From Alphaproteobacteria bacterium (GTDB taxonomy: Bacteria > Pseudomonadota > Alphaproteobacteria > Rhizobiales > Xanthobacteraceae): a stretch of 51,104 bases of DNA. Position numbers and translations under genes: made by a program. Below, piece by piece: positions 32,799 through 42,269 of the stretch. Numbering within the stretch: the stretch's first letter is position 1; the number at the start of each line of letters is the position of its first letter. A model generated the notes under the pieces. It did not search any database. It saw only the letters and a program-made list of their open reading frames with translations, and had not been told where the DNA came from. The stretch spans positions 1 through 51,104 of the forward strand of contig VAZV01000154.1 of assembly GCA_005884765.1 (NCBI GenBank), given 5' to 3'.

Positions 32799-33974
32799 AT
32801 GGGAATAAACCGTCATGCCGCTGCGCCCGCGGCAGCTCTTGCGCTCGGACTCGTCTTCACGCCGCAGGCCTCCATCGTCATCGATACGATCATCGTCAAC
32901 CCGGCCGCCTCGCTCGTCTCTGCCGCCATCGGCAGTCTCCGTTTCATCTCCCCCGCAATGGCTCAGCCGGGCGCACTCACGAAAAAACAATCGGATGCAC
33001 TCAATACCTACAACAATGCAGTAAGCAGCTTTGAGGAGGTCCTGCGCCAGCGTCGCGCACAGATCAATTCCGGCCAGCCGCTGCCGAACTTGCCGGGACA
33101 AGCGCTCTACCTTGCACGCATCAACATGATAAGCGCCTACAAAGACCTCACCGACGCGCTTCCATCCAGAATCGGACGGCCCAATAAATTCGGAATTCCT
33201 CCGGCGTACTTTGACGCCGACAGCGAGCCGCTGGTCGATGAGTACAGGAAACTTTTCGACCTCATGGAGGCGCCACCCGCCAACGCGCAAAAATCGGATA
33301 CGCCGTTCAAGGACGTTGTCGATTTGGCAATGGCCATTGCGCGGGCCAAGGGCCTTGATGCGACGAATGCGCAAGCGGCAGGTCGTATCAGCCTGGGGCT
33401 CTTCTTTGCCGAGACCAATGGCAATCAAAATGTGGGGAATGCACGGTCCAACACCTACAAGGGGAGTTTGCAGACAGGTCCATCAGAAGATAAAAACGGT
33501 CGAAGGAAGTGGGCAGCGATCAAACAGGCGATCGCAGCCTTTGATCCTGCGCTGGGCGCTCGCGATGACAAGGAAGAGGCACGCGCAGGGAATCTGGATC
33601 ATCGCTACAACCACTGGACCGCCGTGCGAGATGCCCTGATGGGCGCACACGCGGAGCTTTTCCCGCAAATACCGGCGATCGTGAAGACACTGCCGGACCC
33701 GATCGATCAAATGAAGTTTTTTGAGCTGATCCAGATTATTCCCAGCCCGACCAGGTCCGCGCTCAAGTCAGGCGACCTGGTGAACTATAGAATTTCCGAG
33801 CCCAGGATCATGGGATATCTGCGAAACAACAGCATCTTCGCTTTTGGCCAGGCAGACCGGGCAAGAACATCGGCGACCTTCCGCGAAATTATGGATGCGA
33901 TGTGGCTCTTCAACGCCAAACTTGAACGGGCGCTTGCCACATTCGACGAGGTCAAGTCGGGGAAAAAGGGATGA
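32799..33974 (+). CDS. Exported protein of unknown function, lysozyme-like motif
   Basis: The protein is 391 residues. It begins with an unusually long hydrophobic leader (about 50 residues: AAALALGLVFTPQAS, ASLVSAAIGSLRFISPAMAQ) that ends in a signal-peptidase-like AMAQ. The body is largely helical. One block, FFAETNGNQNVGNARSNTYKGSLQTG (about residues 205-230), has the spacing of the glutamate and Gly-x-x-Gln turn seen in lytic-transglycosylase folds, but this is weak. I do not recognise a family. ATG 32799 has GGGAG 7 bases upstream; ATG 32772 is less likely. It overlaps the LprI-like gene by 4 bases (ATGA), so the two proteins are made together. Confidence 0.7.
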   Translation: MGINRHAAAPAAALALGLVFTPQASIVIDTIIVNPAASLVSAAIGSLRFISPAMAQPGALTKKQSDALNTYNNAVSSFEEVLRQRRAQINSGQPLPNLPGQALYLARINMISAYKDLTDALPSRIGRPNKFGIPPAYFDADSEPLVDEYRKLFDLMEAPPANAQKSDTPFKDVVDLAMAIARAKGLDATNAQAAGRISLGLFFAETNGNQNVGNARSNTYKGSLQTGPSEDKNGRRKWAAIKQAIAAFDPALGARDDKEEARAGNLDHRYNHWTAVRDALMGAHAELFPQIPAIVKTLPDPIDQMKFFELIQIIPSPTRSALKSGDLVNYRISEPRIMGYLRNNSIFAFGQADRARTSATFREIMDAMWLFNAKLERALATFDEVKSGKKG

Positions 33975-34486
33975 CACACATGCCGGTCCGTCGTCGGCTG
34001 TTGTCGCTCGCTCTCGCGCTGATCGTTGCCGGACCGTTTCCGGCGCGGGCGGACACTCCGGCGGCAAAGGATGTCGCCACCATCGGCGACTGCCTGCGCA
34101 AGCAGGACAAGGGGGCGGGATCGCAGGAAGCCGACGAGGCGGCCTGCCTCATGAGGATAGCGAAGCCATGCATGGGCGGCGATGAAACCACCGCAAGCTC
34201 GCGGCGCCAGATCGAATGCCTGGATCGCGAGCGGCTGGTCTGGGACCAGATCATCAACGATTCCTACAAGACCATGATGAACGCGCTGGAGCCGGATCAG
34301 CAGGCCAAGCTGCGCGAGATGCAGCGATCATGGATCCATACCCGCGATCTGACCTGCGCGTTCTGGTATGACTATTTCCAGGGCACGATGGCCAATCCGA
34401 TGATCGCGTACTGCAACAACCGCGAGACCGCCCGGCGCGCGATCTTCCTGCGGATCTTTGCCGCTGACATCGCCGACCGAAAATAG
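33971..34486 (+). CDS. Exported LprI-like (DUF1311) protein
   Basis: The protein is 171 residues with a signal peptide (RRLLSLALALIVAGPFPARADT). The domain after residue 60 matches LprI_N/DUF1311: IECLDRERLVWDQIINDSYKTMM, L-x2-DQQAKLREMQRSWIHTRDLTC, then YFQGTMANPMIAYCNNRETARRAIFLRI. Conserved cysteines (C in IGDC, AACL, KPCM, IECL, LTCAF, AYCN) suggest disulfides. LprI of Mycobacterium inhibits lysozyme; other family members have no proven role. The ATGA coupling with the preceding exported protein suggests a functional pair. A weak hairpin (34535-34552) lies after the stop. Confidence 0.83.
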   Translation: MTHMPVRRRLLSLALALIVAGPFPARADTPAAKDVATIGDCLRKQDKGAGSQEADEAACLMRIAKPCMGGDETTASSRRQIECLDRERLVWDQIINDSYKTMMNALEPDQQAKLREMQRSWIHTRDLTCAFWYDYFQGTMANPMIAYCNNRETARRAIFLRIFAADIADRK

Positions 34487-34621
34487 CCGCAGGCCGTGAC
34501 GTTGGTGAGCCCGAGGTCGGCTCCGCACAGCCCGGGGCGGACATGACCGCCCGTCGTTCTCAATAAAGCCTTAACCGGTAAAAGGGTACTAGTCGCCATC
34601 TCTGGCACGAGGGCGCTCATC

Positions 34622-36319
34622 ATGCGACATCTTACAGTCTACAATCGTTTTGCGATGATCATCGCGGTTTTGACCGTTGTCTTCGTCGCCGCGCTGGCCG
34701 CTCAAGTGATGGTGCTTCGCAATACCGTCATCGAGGAACGTCGGACCAAGGTGTTCGATCTGGTCGAGGCCGCCAAGAAGATCCTGTCGAACTACGAGGA
34801 AAAAGCCAAAGCCGGTAAGATCTCGGCGGAGGAAGCGCGGCAGCTTGCTTTCGATGCGATCGGCGCCATGCGCTGGGGAAAATCCGCTGACTATCTGGGA
34901 GTCTATGGCGCCGGCAGCGCCAATGCCGGCGTCACCTATGTGCACGCCAACCCGAAATACATCAACGTCAATCGCTGGGACTACAAGGACAATCAAGGCC
35001 AGCTGCTGATTCAGAATATCGTTGGCAAAGCCCGTAGCGGCGGCGGTTTTCTCGAATACCAGGTGCCGAAGGCGGCCGGCGGTCCCGAGCTGCCGAAGCT
35101 CACCTATGCCGGCGGGTATGGTGAGGGCGACAAGCTGCTCGCAATCCAGGCAGGCGTCTATACCGACGATATCGACGCGGTGGTGTTTGACCGCGCCGTC
35201 TGGATCGCCGCGGGCGGTCTGGCGGGGTTGCTCATCGCGGGATTGGCTGCATTCGCTCTCGGTCGCGGTCTGGTTGCTCCGCTCGGAGCGATATGCGGCG
35301 TCATGGACGATCTGGCGAAGGGCGACTTGAGCGTTGCGGTCCCGTTCGTTGAGCATCGTAACGAGATCGGCCATATCTCGCGGAGCCTCGCCATTTTCAA
35401 GAATCAGTTGATCGACGCCGAACGTCTCCGCGCAGAGCGGGAGGAGACGGCGGCGCGCGCCGCGGCGGAACGGAAATCGGCCATGAACCGGATCGCGGGC
35501 GAGTTCGAGAACAGCGTCGGCGGAATTGTCGCCGGCGCCGCTTCCGCAGCCGCCGAAATGCAGCGTTCGGCGCAATCGCTGTCCGCAATCGCGAAGGAGA
35601 CGACCCGGCAGAGCACCACCGTCGCCGCAGCCGCGCAACAGACCACGGCGAATGTGCAGACCGTGGCTGCCGCGGCGGAGGAACTTTCGACATCGGGGCA
35701 GGAAATCTCCCGTCAGATTGCTCACTCGGCATCGATAGCGCAAAGCGCCGTTGCTCAGGCCGATCGCACCAACGCAATGGTCGAAGGGTTGCTGGAGGCG
35801 ACACAGAAGATTGGGGAGGTGATGGGGCTCATTCAAAACATCGCCGCACAGACCAACCTGTTGGCTTTGAACGCGACGATCGAAGCCGCGCGAGCCGGCG
35901 AGGCAGGCAAGGGCTTTGCCGTGGTTGCAAGCGAAGTGAAGGCGCTGTCGACCCAGACCGCGAAGGCGACGGAGGAGATCGCCGATCAGATCCAGGCGAT
36001 CCGCGACGCTACCGGGACAACGGCCGAAGCCATACGCGAGATCGGCGCCACCATCGGGCAGATCGACGAGATCGCGACAACGATCGCCACCGCGGTGGAC
36101 GAGCAGGGTGGATCGACCAAGGAAATTGCCCGCAGCGTGCAGCAGGCCGCGCAGGGCACGCAGGGGGGCATGCAAAACATTGCCGGCGTGACGCAGGCAT
36201 CGTGCCAGGTGGGAACTGCCGCCGAACTGGTGCTCGGTTCGGCCGGCGAGCTCGCCAAGCAGTCCGAGCGGCTGAAGCTGGAGGTCGAGAGTTTCCTCGC
36301 GACAGTCCGGGCAGCCTAG
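34622..36319 (+). CDS. Methyl-accepting chemotaxis protein, sCache sensor
   Basis: The protein is 565 residues. TM1 is near residues 10-32 ([21 protein letters not shown]), followed by a periplasmic single-Cache (sCache_2) domain: [52 protein letters not shown] [20 protein letters not shown]2 is near 198-220 ([20 protein letters not shown]), followed by a HAMP domain and an MA signalling domain, whose hairpin tip is [30 protein letters not shown] (about 404-435). It reports a small molecule, possibly a carboxylate, to the flagellar CheA/CheW system. No che genes are adjacent. The C-terminus lacks a CheR-docking pentapeptide. Confidence 0.92.
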   Translation: MRHLTVYNRFAMIIAVLTVVFVAALAAQVMVLRNTVIEERRTKVFDLVEAAKKILSNYEEKAKAGKISAEEARQLAFDAIGAMRWGKSADYLGVYGAGSANAGVTYVHANPKYINVNRWDYKDNQGQLLIQNIVGKARSGGGFLEYQVPKAAGGPELPKLTYAGGYGEGDKLLAIQAGVYTDDIDAVVFDRAVWIAAGGLAGLLIAGLAAFALGRGLVAPLGAICGVMDDLAKGDLSVAVPFVEHRNEIGHISRSLAIFKNQLIDAERLRAEREETAARAAAERKSAMNRIAGEFENSVGGIVAGAASAAAEMQRSAQSLSAIAKETTRQSTTVAAAAQQTTANVQTVAAAAEELSTSGQEISRQIAHSASIAQSAVAQADRTNAMVEGLLEATQKIGEVMGLIQNIAAQTNLLALNATIEAARAGEAGKGFAVVASEVKALSTQTAKATEEIADQIQAIRDATGTTAEAIREIGATIGQIDEIATTIATAVDEQGGSTKEIARSVQQAAQGTQGGMQNIAGVTQASCQVGTAAELVLGSAGELAKQSERLKLEVESFLATVRAA

Positions 36320-36390
36320 TCTCGTTGCCGAGGTCCTGGATCAACCGCCGCGAACTCAGGTCGTTCGACACGCATTATCCTGCAGCAAAC

Positions 36391-37862
36391 TCACAACGGC
36401 GCTTCGCGCGGCACGATGAGCTGGATTTTCGTTCCCGCGCCAGGCCTGGTTTCCAAATTGATCCGGCCACCCAAGCGATTGGTCACGATGTTGTGGACGA
36501 TGTGCAAACCCAAGCCGGTGCTGCCCTGGTCGCGCCGGGTTGTGAAAAACGGGTGCGCTTGACCTCCGGGCTCATTCCGCAGCCATCGTCTGAAAACAGC
36601 ACTTCAACACCGTCCTTGCCCGACGCCTGCGCCGCAATATGGACGGATCCTCGTGCGCCGTCTGGAAAGGCGTGCGCCGCGGAATTGAGAACCAGGTTGG
36701 TGAGCACCTGGCCGTAAGGTCCGGGATAGCTGTTCATGGCGAGATCGGGCTCGCATTCGACGCTGACTGTCAGATTTTGACTTCGCAGTCCGAACCGGAG
36801 TCCTTTAACAACCTGTCTGGTCACCTGGCCGAGATCAAAGCGTCTGCGATCCGAAACGTTGCGATCGGCCGCAACCTGCTTGAACGACTGTATCAAGTCG
36901 GCCGCTTGACCAAGATTGATCATGATCTGCGATGCCGCCTCCCGGCTTACCGCAATAAATTCAGTCAGGATCGACCGGCGCACATTGCCGCTTGCGACAT
37001 CGGCTTCAAATCGATTGGTCTTGTCGAATGCCGAGGCTACGGTCAGGCTGGTACCGACGGGGGTGTTGATCTCGTGAGCTACTCCCGCCACGAGCCGTCC
37101 CAGAGCGGCTAGCTTCTCGGTCTGTACCAGATTGTCTTGCGCGGCGCGTAGACCTTCAAGCGATTGCGACAATTGCCGGGTGCGTTCCTGCAGCTCAGCG
37201 AACAGCCGTGTGTTCTCGATGGCGATGACCGCCTGACCGGCAAAGGTTTTCAGGAGCTCGACCTGCGCCTTGGGGAACAATTGCGGTTCAAGCCGCATGA
37301 CGGCGATAGCGCCGATAGCGACCTCGTCGCGAAGCATGGGCACGATGAGGATGCTGCGATAGCCCGACGTTCGCTGCAGCTCGCTGTATCCGCCGGAGAC
37401 GAGCACATCCGGCTCGTGCACGACGCGCCGCTCGCGCAGTGCGACCGAGATCAGATTTTCGCTTGTGAGCGGAGCAGGATAGGCTTTGCGCACCGCCGCC
37501 ACCGATTCCGGGGAGAATTGATCGTGCGCGACCAGGTGAACATGGTCCCCATCGCGGCGATAGACGGCGCTCAGCACACTCTGGCAGAGCCGCGCTGCGT
37601 TCTTGACGATCCTGTCAAACACCGGCAGGAGATCGGTCGGCGAGTCAGAGATGAGGCTCAGGACCTCGGCTGTCGCTGCCTGCCGCTCCCTGGCTTCCTG
37701 AAGTTCAAGGGCAAGTTGTGTGACGTCCGTTTTCGCGGCGCTTTCGACTTTTTTCGCGACGCTGGAGACGCGCACTGCCTTTGGCGCCTTGCGGCGCTTT
37801 CGCGGGACCGCCGTGCGGCCTCGCGATTTATTCGGTCCGCCCGTTCCAGAACGTCGTCTCAT
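36391..37862 (-). pseudogene. GAF-domain sensor histidine kinase, frameshifted in the ATPase domain
   Basis: The readable frame from ATG 37862 gives a basic N-terminus, a GAF domain (about residues 60-215: FDRIVKNAARLCQS, LIVPMLRDEVAIGAIAVMR), a coiled coil, an H-box LGRLVAGVAHEINTPVG, and the N and G1 boxes (NLVLNSAAHAFPDG, DDGCGMSPEVKR). After R436 (36555) the frame ends 23 codons later at 36483. In the next frame, from 36552, the expected rest is intact: PFFTTRRDQGSTGLGLHIVH, LETRPGAGTKI and a stop at 36391. Only 2 bases remain where homologues have about 12 (QAFE), so there is a net loss of about 10 bases. The kinase should be inactive unless rescued by slippage or a sequencing error. No response regulator is adjacent. 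Confidence 0.82.
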
Positions 37863-37925
37863 GGCCTTCCCCTGGCCACAGGATAAGCCATCAGATCGGC
37901 TTAGGCCAGCAACAGGAAACGGGCT

Positions 37926-38001
37926 CGTAGGGCGGATCGCGATCCGCCGTTATGAATCGCCAAGATGGCGGGTTACGCCTTCGGCTCCAACCCGCCCTAC
38001 G
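37926..38001. repeat. 76-bp palindromic repeat, copy 1
   Basis: The element begins CGTAGGGCGG and ends CCGCCCTACG (10-base terminal inverted repeats). It contains the inner palindrome GGCGGATCGCGATCCGCC. Copy 2 at 38625-38700 is the same length and orientation and differs at one base. It lies upstream of the NTF2-like gene, between it and the broken kinase. REP/MITE-like elements of this type are common in Bradyrhizobium. Confidence 0.9.
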
Positions 38002-38167
38002 AGCTACAAGCTGAGGGGTAATCCGGAAACGGGTCTGGGCAAGAGCGATATTGCGTTCCAACAATTTGAGACGACCCGCCGCGTCGCTTGAGAAGGCCTG
38101 CCAAGTTCTCGACAAGCTGCAGCCCAACTGCAAGACTGTCGACACGATCAAAACAGGAGGAAATGCC

Positions 38168-38611
38168 ATGCAAATCGATCGCCGTCAGCTCGCCTTTCCT
38201 GTGCTTGCGCTTGGCCTCTTGAGCGCCGTTCCCGCCTTTGCCGGCGCAGACGAGGATGCAATTGCAAAGAACCTCGAAGCCTTCCGTGCCGCCCAGGCTG
38301 CCGGCAATACCGAGGTGATCGCCTCGATCTGTGCGGAAGAGCTCAGCTACAGCCACTCAAACGCCAAGATCGACACCAAGACGTCTCTCCTCAACGGCAT
38401 TGCCACCGCAAATTACAAATGGACCTCGCTCGAATACAAGGACCCCACGATCCGCATCGTCGGGCCGGCGGCCATCGTGCGCTTCAACTTTGTTGGCGAG
38501 CAGGAATTTGCCGACGGCAAGAAAACTCCGCAGAACCTACACATCCTGATGAACTGGCAGAAGCAGGGCAACGACTGGAAGCTCCTGTCGCGGGCGGCGA
38601 CCAAGCTCTGA
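38168..38611 (+). CDS. Exported NTF2-like (DUF4440/SnoaL-type) protein
   Basis: The protein is 147 residues. A signal peptide (MQIDRRQLAFPVLALGLLSAVPAFAGA) is followed by one NTF2-like domain: DAIAKNLEAFRAAQAAGNTEVIASICAEELSYSHSNAKIDTK, then TSLEYKDPTIRIVGPAAIVRFNF and LHILMNWQKQGNDWKLLSRAATKL. Such domains bind or convert small molecules in a cone-shaped pocket, but many exported ones have no known activity. ATG 38168 has a strong AGGAGG 7 bases upstream; an in-frame start at 38051 is rejected. The gene is bracketed by two near-identical 76-bp repeats, so it may travel or recombine as a unit. Confidence 0.82.
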   Translation: MQIDRRQLAFPVLALGLLSAVPAFAGADEDAIAKNLEAFRAAQAAGNTEVIASICAEELSYSHSNAKIDTKTSLLNGIATANYKWTSLEYKDPTIRIVGPAAIVRFNFVGEQEFADGKKTPQNLHILMNWQKQGNDWKLLSRAATKL

Positions 38612-38624
38612 GCACGGCGCAGCA

Positions 38625-38700
38625 CGTAGGGCGGATCGTGATCCGCCGTTATGAATCGCCAAGATGGCGGGTTACGCCTTCGGCTCCAACCCGCCCTACG
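38625..38700. repeat. 76-bp palindromic repeat, copy 2
   Basis: This copy matches copy 1 (37926-38001) at 75 of 76 positions; the one change is GATCGCGATC to GATCGTGATC in the inner palindrome. The same orientation and the 10-base terminal inverted repeats are kept. It starts 14 bases after the stop of the NTF2-like gene and may act as its transcript end. Confidence 0.9.
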
Positions 38701-39453
38701 GGTTCTCGGTTCGCTAGCATCGCCTTCGGGCTTAAACCGCGTGCGCGCAAATCTTAATTTGTCGAGCCGATTCAACGTGATTTGGGTCGTCCAGTCCCCC
38801 TTGCAAAAATATTTCCCTTAACCCGTCGGGCAAATCACTCCTACAACTTTCGCCATCCCGCCTCGATAGGAGGGGCGTTGGCCATCGTCACGAACGTTGG
38901 GCGGGATGCGGTGGACGCGGCAGCGCTGGCGCGCGAAAGCTGATCGCAGGGCGGGTTTCCCGTGAGCGATCAGGAACGCGCGAGACGAACGGCGCTGAAG
39001 CGGACGGCAAAGCCGCGTGGTCCTGGCACCCGTTGCTGGTGTCAAGTTGGCGGAGGCATGTCGGCCCAACCGGGTGCGGACATGTCGTTAATTCGCCAAT
39101 GACGGTGACAAGACGAATTCGTCGCCGGGGAGAGCGCGTTATAAGCCGTTAAAACCTTCGCGTGCGGGAATGTCGGGTGATCCCGGTGGACCTGTGGTGA
39201 CTACGCTCGTGCGCTTTTTTGTTTGCGTGCGAGGCTGCGGGTGCATTTGGCATCCGGCATTCCCCACGCCCTCTATTGGGGCGAAAGATTCATGCACCGC
39301 TCGGACGCTATCTGCGCCGCGAGAGCGCGGACTCATACCTGAAATCAGTACACGTCACTGCGACCCGTTGGCTCCTCGCAAATGACAGTGAAGCCGCTTT
39401 CTCGGATGATGACCATAGTGATAATGTCGCGACGCTCGCTCAAGGATCCCGGC
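38701..39453. other. Gene-poor region, probably degenerate repeat DNA
   Basis: No frame here shows a family signature or a good start. Several short open frames on both strands (for example 38818-39069 minus and 39170-39385 plus) have Arg/Pro/Gly-rich composition typical of shadow frames. From memory, the stretch about 38760-39350 resembles long intergenic sequence repeated in several bradyrhizobial genomes, but I cannot verify this. No tRNA, transposase or terminal repeat is visible. The promoter of the CoA-transferase gene must lie near its right end. Confidence 0.35.
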
Positions 39454-40851
39454 ATGCAAACGCCTCGCGAAATTCTGGCCGATCTCTGGACGCTCGCCGG
39501 CGGCGACATCGCCGCGCTCGACGCCGTCACGCTGACGGGAGAAGAGGCGCAACTGCCGTCGTCGTTTCGCGTCGCCGCCGCCGCGCAAGCCTCGATCGCC
39601 GCGGCCGGGCTTGCCGCCGCCGAGATCTGGAAATTGCGCAGCGGGCAGCGGCAGGATGTCGCGGTCGACATGGCTCGCGCGGTCACTGAATGCCGCAGCG
39701 AGCGCTATTTGCGCGTCGATGGCAAACCGCCGCCGCCGACATGGGATCCGACTGCCGGAATCTATCGCACGCGCGATCGGCGTTTCGCGCGGCTGCATAC
39801 CAACTTCGCCCATCATCGCGATGCCGTGTGCAAGGTCCTTGCTTGCAAGCCGGAGCGCGACGATATCCAGGCCGCGTTGATGCAATGGGACGGCGAAGCG
39901 TTCGAGACCGCGGCCTATGCCGGCGGTGCTGTGGTGGCGCTGATGCGTTCGCATGACGAATGGTCGGCGACGCCACACGCCAAGGCGCTTTCGGAGTTGC
40001 CGCCGCTTTCGATCGAAAAGATCGGCGATGCGCCGCCAAGACCGTGGCCTGCCGGTGATCGCCCGCTCGCGGGTGTGCGGGTGCTCGATCTGTCGCGGGT
40101 GATTGCGGGTCCGGTCGCAGGCCGCACGCTCGCGGTGCACGGCGCCGATGTGCTGTTGATCTCGGGTCCCGATCTGCCGGCGATTCCATGGCTCACCGTC
40201 GATACCGGCCGCGGCAAGCTTGCGGCATTCATCGAGCTCAAGAGCGAGCAGGGGCAGGGCACCTTGCGCGGTCTTCTGGCGCAGGCGGATATTTTTTCGC
40301 AAGGATATCGGCCGCGGGCGATCGCGTCGCTCGGCTTCTCGCCGGAGGAGGCGGCACGGATCAACCCCGGCATCGTTTATGTCTCGCTGTCGGCGTACGG
40401 CCATGCCGGACCCTGGTCGGAGCGCCGCGGCTTCGACTCGCTGGTGCAGACCACGACGGGATTCAATCATGCCGAAGGAGAGGCCGCCGGCATCGACGGG
40501 CCGAAAGAATTGCCGGCGCAGATGCTCGATCACGCCAGCGGCTATCTGATGGCGTTCGGCGCGATGATGGCCAAAGCACGCCATTCGCGCGAAGGTGGAA
40601 GCTGGCACGTTCGCGTGTCGCTGGCGCAGACCGGGCGCTGGCTCTGGAATCTAGGCCGCGTTGCTGAGGGATTGAAGACGGAGGATTTGAAGGGTGAAGC
40701 CGTGCGCCCGTTCGTCGAAGAGGTGCCCTCGGGCTTCGGTCGGCTGCAGGCTATCAGCCATTCGGCGGTGCTGTCGCAAACGCCTGCGTTCTGGGCGCGT
40801 CCGGCGATGCCGCTGGGCAGCCACGCGCCGCAATGGCCCGCGCGCGGCTGA
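39454..40851 (+). CDS. CaiB/BaiF-family CoA-transferase (class III)
   Basis: The protein is 465 residues. The class-III core is visible: PLAGVRVLDLSRVIAGPVAGRTLAVHGADVLLISGPDLP, the loop ADIFSQGYRPRAIASLGFSPEEAARINPGIVYVSLSAYGHAGPWSERRGFDSLVQ, and the region of the catalytic aspartate at QMLDHASGYLMAFGAMMA (D359 proposed by analogy with formyl-CoA transferase). About 200 residues precede the core, a fused or degenerate N-terminal half. It transfers CoA between carboxylic acids or isomerises CoA esters; the substrate is unknown. ATG 39454 has AAGGA 7 bases upstream. It stands alone before the efflux operon. Confidence 0.86.
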   Translation: MQTPREILADLWTLAGGDIAALDAVTLTGEEAQLPSSFRVAAAAQASIAAAGLAAAEIWKLRSGQRQDVAVDMARAVTECRSERYLRVDGKPPPPTWDPTAGIYRTRDRRFARLHTNFAHHRDAVCKVLACKPERDDIQAALMQWDGEAFETAAYAGGAVVALMRSHDEWSATPHAKALSELPPLSIEKIGDAPPRPWPAGDRPLAGVRVLDLSRVIAGPVAGRTLAVHGADVLLISGPDLPAIPWLTVDTGRGKLAAFIELKSEQGQGTLRGLLAQADIFSQGYRPRAIASLGFSPEEAARINPGIVYVSLSAYGHAGPWSERRGFDSLVQTTTGFNHAEGEAAGIDGPKELPAQMLDHASGYLMAFGAMMAKARHSREGGSWHVRVSLAQTGRWLWNLGRVAEGLKTEDLKGEAVRPFVEEVPSGFGRLQAISHSAVLSQTPAFWARPAMPLGSHAPQWPARG

Positions 40852-40989
40852 CTTGTTGCAAGATTTTAACGCCAAAACGGTAAGGCTAGCTGCGCTTTTT
40901 AGGTTGTCTATAACATCAATTCGGCACTATTAGCGCACCGATGAGGCAGTCATTTGCCGGAATCATCGCCGAAGTGACTGGACCCCACC

Positions 40990-42231
40990 GTGTCTGAATT
41001 TATTCAGCGATTGCAGCATCTTACAAGAAAACAGCAGGCCACTATGGTGGCCTTGCTGGTGCTTGTCGGCGCCGCGGTCTATGGGCTTTCGCACGTCGGC
41101 GTGGCGAACAAGGGAAATTCCGAGGTCTCCAGCCAATCCCGGAAAGGCGCGCAGAATTTCACACCGACGCCGTCCGAATGGGCCACCCTGACCATTGAGC
41201 CGGTGAGCGAAAAAGCGTTCCGGGCCGAGCACGTCACCGAAGGCAAGGTCGCGGTCGATGAGGATCGCTCGACGCCGGTATTTTCGCCTTACGCTGGCCG
41301 CGTCACCAAGCTCCTCGCCCGGCCCGGCGACACTGTCACGCAGGGACAGCCGCTGTTCACGATCGAGGCCGCCGATACCGTACAGGCGCAGAATGACTTT
41401 ATCGCGGCGATGACCGGCATGAACAAGGCGAAGTCGGCGCTCGACCTCGCGGAGATACAGTACAAGCGGGCGAAGGACCTGTACGAGGGCAAGGCCGTGC
41501 CGCTAAAGGATTACCAGCAGGCCGAGGCCAACCAAGTGCAGGCGCAGAACGACATGCGCTCGTCGGCGACCGCGTTGGAAGCGGCGCGCAAGAAACTGCG
41601 CATCTTAGGCTTCACCGACGAGGCCATCTCCGCCTTTCAGAGCAAGAGCACCATCAATCCGGAGATCACGATCTATTCGCCGATCTCGGGCACGGTCGTG
41701 CAGCGCAAGATCGGCCCCGGCCAATATGTCAACGCAGGCGCCAGCGATCCGGTCTTTGTGATCGGCGATCTCTCCACCGTCTGGCTCATTGCGTTCGTTC
41801 GCGAAAGCGATGCCGCGATCGTGTCGGTGGGCCAGGAAATCTCAGTCAATGTCATGGCGCTGCCCGGCCTTCCGCTGATCGCGCGCATCTCCTACGTGTC
41901 GGCCGCGATCGATCCGGCGACCCGCCGGCTGCTGGTTCGCGCCACCATCGACAACAGGGAAGGCGTGCTGAAGCCGGAGATGTTCGCCACCGTCACGATC
42001 TATTCCAAGGGCGATCACCCCGCGGCCGCCGTGCCGAAGCAGGCCCTGATCTACGAAGCCGACCAGGTCCGGGTCTGGGTCGCCCATGACGATCGATCGG
42101 TCGAACTCCGGCAAATCAAGACCGGGCTCGTCAATGGCGATCTTGTCGAGGTCGTGAGCAATCTGAAACCCGGCGAGCGGATTGTGACAAAGGGTAGTCT
42201 CTTCATTGACCGCGCGGCATCGGGCAGCTAG
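40990..42231 (+). CDS. RND efflux periplasmic adaptor (CusB/CzcB-like)
   Basis: The protein is 413 residues. An N-terminal membrane anchor (ATMVALLVLVGAAVYGLSHVG) is followed by the adaptor plan: a beta-barrel/lipoyl start (VFSPYAGRVTKLLARPGDTVTQGQPLFTI), a long alpha-hairpin (DTVQAQNDFIAAMTGMNKAKSALDLAEIQYKRAKDL to EAARKKL), the lipoyl second half (TIYSPISGTVVQRKIGPGQYV), a beta-barrel and a membrane-proximal domain. The LAEIQYKRAKDLYEGKAVPLKDYQQAEA block is typical of CzcB/CusB-type adaptors. The start is GTG 40990. The pump gene follows after 38 bases, forming one operon. Outer-membrane partner genes are absent. Confidence 0.9.
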   Translation: MSEFIQRLQHLTRKQQATMVALLVLVGAAVYGLSHVGVANKGNSEVSSQSRKGAQNFTPTPSEWATLTIEPVSEKAFRAEHVTEGKVAVDEDRSTPVFSPYAGRVTKLLARPGDTVTQGQPLFTIEAADTVQAQNDFIAAMTGMNKAKSALDLAEIQYKRAKDLYEGKAVPLKDYQQAEANQVQAQNDMRSSATALEAARKKLRILGFTDEAISAFQSKSTINPEITIYSPISGTVVQRKIGPGQYVNAGASDPVFVIGDLSTVWLIAFVRESDAAIVSVGQEISVNVMALPGLPLIARISYVSAAIDPATRRLLVRATIDNREGVLKPEMFATVTIYSKGDHPAAAVPKQALIYEADQVRVWVAHDDRSVELRQIKTGLVNGDLVEVVSNLKPGERIVTKGSLFIDRAASGS

Positions 42232-42269
42232 CGGTGCCTCTCGCCTTCAGCACGTTGAAATTGACCTGA

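Noticed and set aside
38818..39069. An 83-codon minus-strand frame as a possible gene
   Set aside because: Its composition is typical of a shadow, there is no good ribosome site, and no family is recognisable.
40900..40920. TATAAC as a -10 of the efflux operon
   Set aside because: No recognisable -35 at the right distance, so it is not listed as a promoter.
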